Shown here piece after piece: positions 56,903-64,000 of a stretch of 64,000 bases of DNA; the stretch's first letter is position 1, and every line of letters begins with the position of its first letter. The position numbers were made by a program, and so were the translations under genes. Below the pieces are notes generated by a model. That model saw only the letters and a list, made by a program, of their open reading frames with translations, was not told the origin of the DNA and searched no databases. The DNA comes from Gelatoporia subvermispora B (taxonomy: Eukaryota; Basidiomycota; Agaricomycetes; Polyporales; Gelatoporiaceae): assembly GCA_000320605.2 (NCBI GenBank), contig KB445793.1, forward strand, positions 2,500,803 through 2,564,802. The letters run 5' to 3'.

Positions 56903-59179
56903 TCACGCCAGAGGCTCACGCGGGTGCTTGCGCATGATGGAGAGGTATTCGTCCATGTCCTCGAGACCCTCCTTCATCGGTACGGTGAGATCCTCAATGC
57001 GTTCGCCGTGCTCCTTGAGGAACGCAAGCCGCTTCGCAGTCTCTGGGCGGGTGGTGTTGACGCTGTACAGTTTGAGACGGTGTGCGGACGAGGTCACATG
57101 CAGGCCCCAGCTATTTCGGGGCGGAGTTAGTACGCATGGTTCTGCGGATGACAGCGGGCAGAACGAAACGCGGGGTCGGTGTGGAGTCTGCCAAGGATCT
57201 GGACTCACTTCCACGCAGAGCGGACGAATGTCGGCTCAGTGTTATTGGACGAGTCCCAGGTGCGCACGCACACCTCGATCCATCCTTCCGCTTGAACCGG
57301 GACCTCGACCTTCCAGAGCCTCCACGCGTGGTAATGCTGCGGAGACGGACACCGCATGTCAGCGCGGTGTAGGTGAAGTGCACGAGGCCGGTCACGCACC
57401 TTCTCGGTGAGCTGATCCTGGGGCACCGACCACCAGGTATGGCCACTGGTTCCTGCGCTGTCAGCTACTGAGGGTATGGGGGGGGGGACCCTGAAGGACG
57501 TACCCGTCGGGCGAGACCTCGACGCGCTCGACCCAGTTCCCCCCGCCGCTATAGGACCAGCCCTGCATAGAGATCTTCCCGTCGTGAACAATCACTTGCT
57601 TATCCAGCGGGAAGATGATTGCGCTCCTGTGGAACATTCCGCCGGAGCCAGTTACTAGTCAGACAAACATGGGCTTGGCGGGAACAGCGGGGACGCACGA
57701 CACGGGCATGTTCTGAATGGAGAACCCATTCGAATACTTCGCGTTTTGCTTGCCGATCTGCGGGGTGTAGTAAAGGTATTCTTGCCTCTGCACGGGGCCC
57801 ATGCTCGGCTCGGCCAGTGCGTTGATCTTGTACACCCACTTCGTGCTGCGCGCGCCGATGTAGCCAGAGACGACGACGCGCAGCGGGTATCCGTGGATCT
57901 TGGGCAGCGGCTTTCCATTCATCTCCCACGCAAGCATGACCTCCTCCGCGTTGCGCACTTTGCGCCACGGGACAGACACGGCGTAATTGAAGATGTTGAG
58001 TTTCCTGTGAAGATGCTATTATATATCAACAAGGGGGGTACAATGTTGAGAGGGCGTACTTGAAGTAGGTGTCCGCGCCGATGAATTCGAGGTGCTGTGC
58101 CTCGGGCTTGAGGCCACCGCAGGCAAGTTTGAGCACCTTCTTAAGCGAGACACCACGATATACTGCGGTACCACTGTACAAATATACATGCTATGAGCGT
58201 ATGATGTGGAGAAATCATAGATCGATTTACATAGCGCCCTCGCCCCAAGGCTATGTGCACAAAATATTCAAAATGAGCGCAACGAAAGTAGATCAAATGA
58301 ACTAGGCGTACCGCTTGAATCAATTCGTCGCCTTCACCAGGGTATTCCTTGATCTGAGGAATGTCACTAGTTAGGATTTGCCCGCTATTGATCCCAGGAC
58401 GATGAATTGCTTGCCTGCTCGATACGCCGGGTACCACTGCACTGCAGCGTGACTGTCAATTCCATCTGCCTATCAGAAGTTAGACGCATGATCAAAAAGG
58501 AATCTTTCAGGAAAGACACGTACGGGAACTTGTTCGGATCTTTCAGATCTTTCATGGTGAGCTTGCAGGGCTTATTGACAAGTCCCCCAAACTCCAGTTC
58601 GAATGCATCTTCCTCGATATCAGGGACACCGCCGTGGTTGCGAATGCTGACACCTCTCAGCGTTCGTCGAGACATGATTAGGGATTTCTTACAAGTGGTA
58701 TTTATTATCCGTGATCTTGCCTTCCATAAGTTTATCCCTAGGTGTCTCGCCGTTGTACGGAAAGTCCAGCAGATGGATCATGTCAGGCTTCTCCTTCTGA
58801 ACTACGTCCCAGCTGAAGTCAACGATCCTCTTGAGGCCAAGGGCTTCATGATATTCTTTGTAACGATATCCGATCAAAACGGGGTTCGTGTCGGGGATCG
58901 GGACCAGTTGGAACTCTGTGCACCATGATGATTAGTACGAGAATGTCGGAGTATGGCTAAGTGATCATAGCTATACCTGGAGAGGGAGTAAATTTCTTGG
59001 TCTTGAGGATCTCTCGACCGACCGCCTTGCGGTCGGGGTAATCCTCCCACTCGATATACCTGGCGCAGATGTCAGAACTGCTGCATGGTAGCTGGATTCG
59101 AAACTTACCCTCTCCAACGGAGCTTCTCCTCAGGGAAGAGCTGGCTGAGAGGCTTGCCCAGGTAGGTCGGTTCAGTCAT
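56903..59179 (-). CDS. SUOX: sulfite oxidase (molybdopterin-dependent)
   Basis: Thirteen exons, 59179-59109, 59059-58977, 58915-58693, 58646-58524, 58469-58415, 58353-58312, 58250-58231 (20 nt), 58173-58060, 58004-57699, 57626-57504, 57457-57400, 57336-57209 and 57110-56903, encode 517 residues. After about 125 residues of N-terminal sequence, the Moco domain begins at FIRNHGGVPDIEEDAFELEF. The molybdenum-ligand cysteine is Cys177 in VTLQCSGTRRIEQ. GYPLRVVVSGYIGARSTKW and the C-terminal dimerisation (Mo-co_dimer) domain (WSYSGGGNWVERVEVSPDG, HYHAWRLWKVEVPV) are intact. No cytochrome b5 heme domain is present, so electrons must go to another acceptor. It should oxidise sulfite from sulfur amino acid breakdown. 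One intron (58414-58354) starts GCAAGC (GC-AG). Confidence 0.93.
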
Positions 59180-60329
59180 AGTGCAGCGAGATACGATAGG
59201 GTTGAAGAAGAGGGACCCGGGAGCTATGTTTATATAGAGGGCTGCAAGATCGCAGCGGATAGGACAACTGTCCCGATCGTGACATGCATGACATCAGATG
59301 ACGAGACACATTGCTCGTGATCTCGAGCGGCGGCTTTCCACACTGGCCTACCGGTGGCCGGACCAAACCCTCCAGCGTGCTTCGAAATGTGCATTCTCAC
59401 ATCCGTGCTGCCATGCATTACGAGCATTTCCAGAAGATCAGGGCCATACGATCGAGTTTGCTTGAATGCGGCCGCGAATCCGTGCATACGTCCTGCTGAG
59501 GGTACCTTCGGACAATACTTTGGAGAAGGTAGACATGTCTCATCGATGTCTGTGAGATGTGGACACAATAAGTTGGCTCCTGCTGCTCGCCGCTGGAAGG
59601 CTGTCAAAGGCCTCGACCCGTGATCTTCCGTTTAGCGACCGCAGACGACATATAGAGCGGCTCTTCACGCTATGATCGACAGCAGAGCCATTATTAATAT
59701 AGTGATGCCGCAAGCCGACACAAGCTCGACAGCTTAGCTTGACTTGTGTCGGCTTGCGGCATCGCCAGGCGGAAATGAATTTCAACGCTGTCCGTTTCGG
59801 GTCAGCGAGCTCATGATCGACCTCCAAATCAGGCATGACCACGTGTCATACTATCCCACTCGATCGCGAAAGTGCAGCCCGAGCCCCGGCGAGCCTCCGG
59901 CCCACCGGGCGGTTCTCTCGTCTCGCCGACCTCGCCCGGTCGTCTCCACATACCGCGCCATTCGGGTTGACTTTAGCACATTTTAAGTACCACAGCGAAG
60001 CTATCGCACGCTGAATTGAAGGCTATTGTGCAACCCGCGGTTGTCATAGATATGGGATTATATCATTTCGCGGTGAGTGGTTGCCGTCCACTATCGACAG
60101 ATTATGTTCACGCCCAATCAAGTAATATCCTCTTACAAGCTGTTCATTTTGCACATTCCTGCCGAGCGTAAGTGTTGAGTGATACAGTCAACACCGTGGA
60201 GGTTCGTCTCATATTTCGAAGCTTTTGTCTTAACTCGGGATCAACGAACGTGCCGGTCAGTGCATCTTATCCCATATACTACGAAGCCAATACAGCCGTT
60301 GGTCCAACAATCTCACAGTTCAGAATTAC
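59180..60329. other. intergenic, with a perfect long hairpin
   Basis: Lies upstream of SUOX and beyond the truncated end of the P450 pseudogene. Apart from the hairpin at 59704-59763, no gene was found; the frame at 59540-59842 simply spans it. Confidence 0.4.
59704..59763. repeat. perfect 21-bp inverted repeat (hairpin)
   Basis: The arm GATGCCGCAAGCCGACACAAG (59704-59724) is repeated exactly in reverse complement at 59743-59763, with an 18-nt loop. The loop contains AGCTTAGCT and allows an alternative pairing. It lies 525 bp upstream of the SUOX start. It may be a small palindromic element, a MITE-derived remnant or a non-coding hairpin. Confidence 0.9.
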
Positions 60330-61420
60330 CATCTGACATGACACGAACACACCGCGAAGTCATATCAATGGCAGTCACGACGATGTCGTCTGTTGCTGTG
60401 ACGCCGTCGCATGCAATCAGCAGGCGCTTGACGATTGGACGCATCCAGATAGGCAGGGCCGAGCATGCGACCATGAACTCCGTGTATATCTCGCTTCTCG
60501 AACATGAATAGGGTTTTCGCAGGATCTTACGCGTGTCCGAGAGTCTGCATAGCTACCTTGAGAGACTTGGCGATTCTCGCGGTGTTCTTGCCAGATACGA
60601 GCATCCCAAAGGGAGAGCCGAATGTAAGATCGCCTACACAGGACACTGTTACCGGTCGCAGGTACTGTATAAGAAATGTAACCTACCAATTGTATCAGAC
60701 ACGAGGAAATTAAGCCCTGAGGAACATCAGTGTGCTGACCATTGTATCGCGAAGCTGGGGCCCACATGTCATGCAATCGAACCACGCTCTGCCGTCCCAC
60801 ACAAACTAAGTCATGTCACCGGTCTTACAGGTGGTGATTGCGGCAGGACTAGCCGCCTCATTAATCTTATACATGGCGTCCCACTGCTGCGTAGGCTGTC
60901 CGACATTATTCTGCACAGTGCCTTCAAACATCCAAACAGTCTCCGGGGAGAAGAGGTGCGCCACAATACGCTTTTTTTGCGCAAGTGTGCAGTGCAGTCA
61001 CGAACATTCAACGTCCCAGGAACGGAGAATTGGGCGAGGCCGTCATGGAAATAAGACTTGAGCAAGGAACGGTTGTGCGAGTAAATGATGCCCAGAGCTG
61101 CTGGACACGCAATCAAAATGTGGTTTGGCCCGCTGCGCATGAATGGTCCTGAGAGAAGCCGTGATGTCAAGAAGATGCATATTTTTCTTGCCATACAACA
61201 CACCATATTTCTTATGCAACTTATGCACCTCCGGAGAGCGGTTGCATTCCCAGACCTTGTAGGTCAAATACAGATCTGTCAGGCTCTCCAAGAATAGACC
61301 AGAATAGGAACGAAGGCGGTGAAGCTCACCCAAATATAACACACAAAGCAAGGCAAAAAAGAGCGAACATACGAGCGGGAGAGGGTTCTCGAGAGTACTG
61401 TAGGCAACTTCGACGTTCAT
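60330..61420 (-). pseudogene. cytochrome P450 pseudogene, N-terminal half
   Basis: From ATG 61420 the frame gives a membrane anchor, SPEVHKLHKKYG and then GPNHILIACPAALGIIYSHN, SYFHDGLAQFSVPGTLNVRD and, after a frame change in an A7 run near 60971, RIVAHLFSPETVWMFEGTV. Later frames hold DLTFGSPFGMLVSGKNTARI, AKSLKVAMQTLG and SALPIWMRPIVKRLL. Homology with the intact P450 at the right edge stops near 60330, before the I helix; no heme-binding Cys region follows. Frame changes and the missing C-terminal half make it a pseudogene, very likely a tandem duplicate of the neighbour. Confidence 0.8.
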
Positions 61421-62811
61421 TCCGATACTGTAGATGAAGGTGTAGTCATGCTGGTGGCCACAATGGGGCGAAGGTAGACTAGCACTCCAAAATGCGTCGA
61501 AAAGTGGTCACTGTTCTCACCAGCTTTACAAATTCCCCATTATCCGCATATTCCGAGTGATATTCAGCCAAAAAGTGATATGTGCGAGTAGCTGAGGCAT
61601 CATAGCCGCATCGCACGAAGCCAGAGGCACACCCTCAACTTAGCGGCCGCGATGGGCAAGCTATCTTGGTCAAGGCTAAGGCACAATACGTCAGCACATA
61701 TGCAAGATCCCCCACACAATGACCCACAAGAGGCCCGACAATTCAATCCTGAGTGTAATGCGTCAGCGAAATTTGTCGCGGTCGACGTCAGTGATTAGGA
61801 GCCAAAATACGCATGAGAACGATGTGCCGCTTTGAATTTTGATAGCACTCAGAACCTGGTGAAGATACTTTGCTGACACGCGTGCCAATACAGCTTCGTT
61901 TGAATTTCGTGGCCGAGGCAAGGCGCTTCTGCCCGAGTCGAACCAGAACTTCCCGAGAACAGAGTGCGCAGGCAAATGCAATGCGGACGTGATATGGGCG
62001 TCTGGTACGACACAACAGGCTCAGGTTCGTGTTTCGATGTTCTGTTTGGCACGAATATTGCACCAGGTGCAGAGGTCTGCAACGACATTAGCGGACGTTT
62101 CATGGGCCCAATACGATTGCCACTTACACGCTTCATCTTCTTGAACCCGGTCTCTAGCTTCTGCAATCAGCATCATGATGGAAAAGCGCTTTGGGAGTAT
62201 CAGGATAGCGACACCATGTCGTCTTGAATGATGCTGACCACCGCGGCGTTCGAGCAAATAGATTCAAGGTGAGTTGCCTGGCAGCATAGTCATCACAATC
62301 TAATGCATTCGCTGCGTTTCATGGGATTTTCCGACGGCCAGGCGTCTAGATGATTTTGAGCACACACACGCCTAGCGCTAGCCCAGAGGAGACGCCTTCG
62401 TTCCTGGGCGCGAACTGTCCACATTTAGAATCAAGGACATACAGCAAATTCTCGTCCACCCGCTGCGCAAATGTTCGGTTCACTTTCTCGCAGTGCGTTT
62501 ATTATAGGTATCTCAATCTGTCACAGAGCTTACGTGCTGTCCGAATATTCATGCCAGTTATGACCGGTACCGGGTGCCCATTCTCACTGAGACGAGTCCC
62601 CGAAAAATACAGCCAACAGTCGAAATGTCTTCTGAAGCCTTCGTGGTGGCTTCGTAGAAGACAAAAATGTACATAAGTCAGTAGTATATTGTCCGGAAAT
62701 TTCTACAAGGATACAGCAGCGGATACAGCAGCGGGGTCAGGTAGCTACTGAGACGTCTGATAATCGAGGGCACAATCATCTCGGAGATCTCGAAATAGGT
62801 CACAAGCGCTC
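61421..62811. other. region between P450 copies, no gene supported
   Basis: Minus-strand frames around 61763-62257 (with PLMSLQTSAPGAIFVPNRTS) have no recognised family. A GGATACAGCAGC duplication lies near 62709-62732. No RNA gene was seen. Confidence 0.3.
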
Positions 62812-64000
62812 TCACGATCTGCGCTTCACACCGACGTGGCAGTTGAGAGGCTTGCGAATGAAGTTGTCGTGTACGGGGAGCTAGATGGTATGTCATTTGT
62901 CATTTTCAATGCGACTTTAAGAGAGCTGGTGGCGTACTGGCAGATCCGGATTCTCGAGCACAATGTCGTACAGCCGGAACACAGTCGCGATGTTGACGAG
63001 CAACTGCATCTTCGCCAGGTTCCTGCCGACACACGCCCTAGTCGTGGCGAATATGTCAGCACACAATGCCAAGAGAACCCGGTGTATGATCTAATACTGA
63101 CCTTGGTCCAACGGAGAAGGGCACGAAGGCCTTGTTCATCGCGTCTCGTTTTTCCTTATCTGCCTCAAGCCATCGTTCCGGCCTGAAGAACTCTGCGTCG
63201 TGTCCCCAGATATTTTCGTCTCTGTGAGTAGAGTATGCTGGCACACTGACGACCGTGCCCTCGGTAAATGTATGCCCGAGGATTGTGACACCTTCGGGAC
63301 CCACTACCCGAGGGAGATTAGCCCCAACAGTGGAGTGGACACGCAGGCCTTCGTCGATGACTGCGTTGAGGTACAGCAGGCGTTCGGTTTTCTCCACAGG
63401 TGCGATGGGGCCTTCTCCCGCATCTGCGAGCGCTGCATCCAGCTCTGCCTGCAGCTTCTTCTGAACGTCGGGATTGCGAGCAATCCAGTATACGATAGCA
63501 CACGTAGAACTGCCATCGCAATTAAGTTTATAAGGAGTGCGAGTTAGATAGCAGTGCTTGAGACTCACTTCGAGATGGTGTCCGAGCCAGCGATGAGGAG
63601 GGTCTGCGCCTCGGAGCTCAGCTCATCAGGGCTCAGCGGGCTGCCCTCCTCATCACGGCCTTCAAGCAACTTCGTGAGGAAGTCGGGGCGCTGTCTCTCC
63701 TCAGCATCACCATCGTACAGGGTACGGACGCGCCGTGACACCGTGGTGACAGCCATCGACATTATTTCGCGCGTTGCCGCCATGCCGTCGCTCGCCATGG
63801 GTAGACGCTTGACGATCGGGCGTATCCACGCCGGCAGCGAGGCGAACGCGATGAGGAACTCCGAGCGCCTGTTGATGGACGAGATGGCTGGGATGTCCTC
63901 TTCTTCGATCGTTGATGGCTTCTCCGTGGCACTGGGTGTGCTCCCGAGAGTTTGCATAGCAGCCTTGAGAGATTTGGCGATTCTTGCGGTGTCCTTTCCA
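62812..64000 (-). CDS. cytochrome P450, C-terminal part (runs off right edge)
   Basis: Exons from beyond 64000 to 63569, 63509-63102, 63037-62938 and 62880-62812 join in phase. In order are seen GKDTARIAKSLKAAMQTLG, the I helix LLIAGSDTISNSTCAIVYWI (with the usual acid-Thr pair as GSDT), the ExxR motif in NAVIDEGLRVHS, FFRPERWL (PERF-like) and the heme loop FVPFSVGPRACVGRNLAK split by an intron. The protein ends NFIRKPLNCHVGVKRRS. The heme ligand is the Cys in RACVG. P450s of this fungal type are ER-anchored monooxygenases; the substrate cannot be told. A truncated relative lies 1.4 kb downstream. Confidence 0.92.

Overview
The window reads as nuclear DNA of a mushroom-forming basidiomycete (Agaricomycetes, polypore-like). 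Genes carry many short introns (about 45-70 nt, GT...CTNA...YAG), protein families are fungal, and a Plavaka/KDZ transposase, a DUF6699 protein, a Zn2Cys6 regulator and P450s are present. I assembled spliced models by hand by joining frames across consensus splice sites and checking phase. About 100 introns are placed, four of them GC-AG.

1-14.3 kb is a transposon-rich accessory block. At the left edge is the N-terminal part of a TET/JBP-like 2-oxoglutarate dioxygenase gene (minus). At 8.3-10.0 kb is an unrecognised 480-aa protein (minus), and at 10.3-13.4 kb a Plavaka transposase (plus) inactivated by nonsense codons. Between the first two genes, bounded by a 20-bp inverted repeat (19/20), lies a 5.9-kb patchwork of truncated host-gene pieces, all on the plus strand with introns kept: a kynurenine formamidase-like hydrolase, an ATG14/UVRAG-like protein, fatty-acid synthase alpha (FAS2), a small DUF protein and 1,3-beta-glucan synthase (FKS1). 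It looks like a gene-capturing (Pack-type) insertion inside KDZ-associated sequence and is the most novel item here. A GGTCC-rich hAT-like end follows at about 14.2 kb.

15-34 kb is ordinary chromosome: an ICMT/PEMT-fold methyltransferase, the K+/H+ antiporter KHA1, the box C/D snoRNP core protein NOP56, a DUF6699 protein and a protein with two RING-type clusters. 34-46 kb holds a base-exchange phosphatidylserine synthase with 14 exons, a Zn2Cys6 regulator, TANGO2 and some decayed coding sequence.

46-59 kb is gene-dense: ARP6 (SWR1 complex), an unknown protein, KIN17, a DSC3-like ubiquitin-ligase subunit, an importin-7/8-type karyopherin and sulfite oxidase. 59-64 kb holds a perfect 21-bp hairpin, a truncated P450 pseudogene and the C-terminal half of an intact paralogous P450 running off the right edge. 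No operon-like linkage is expected; genes are paired mainly by shared divergent or convergent intergenic regions.
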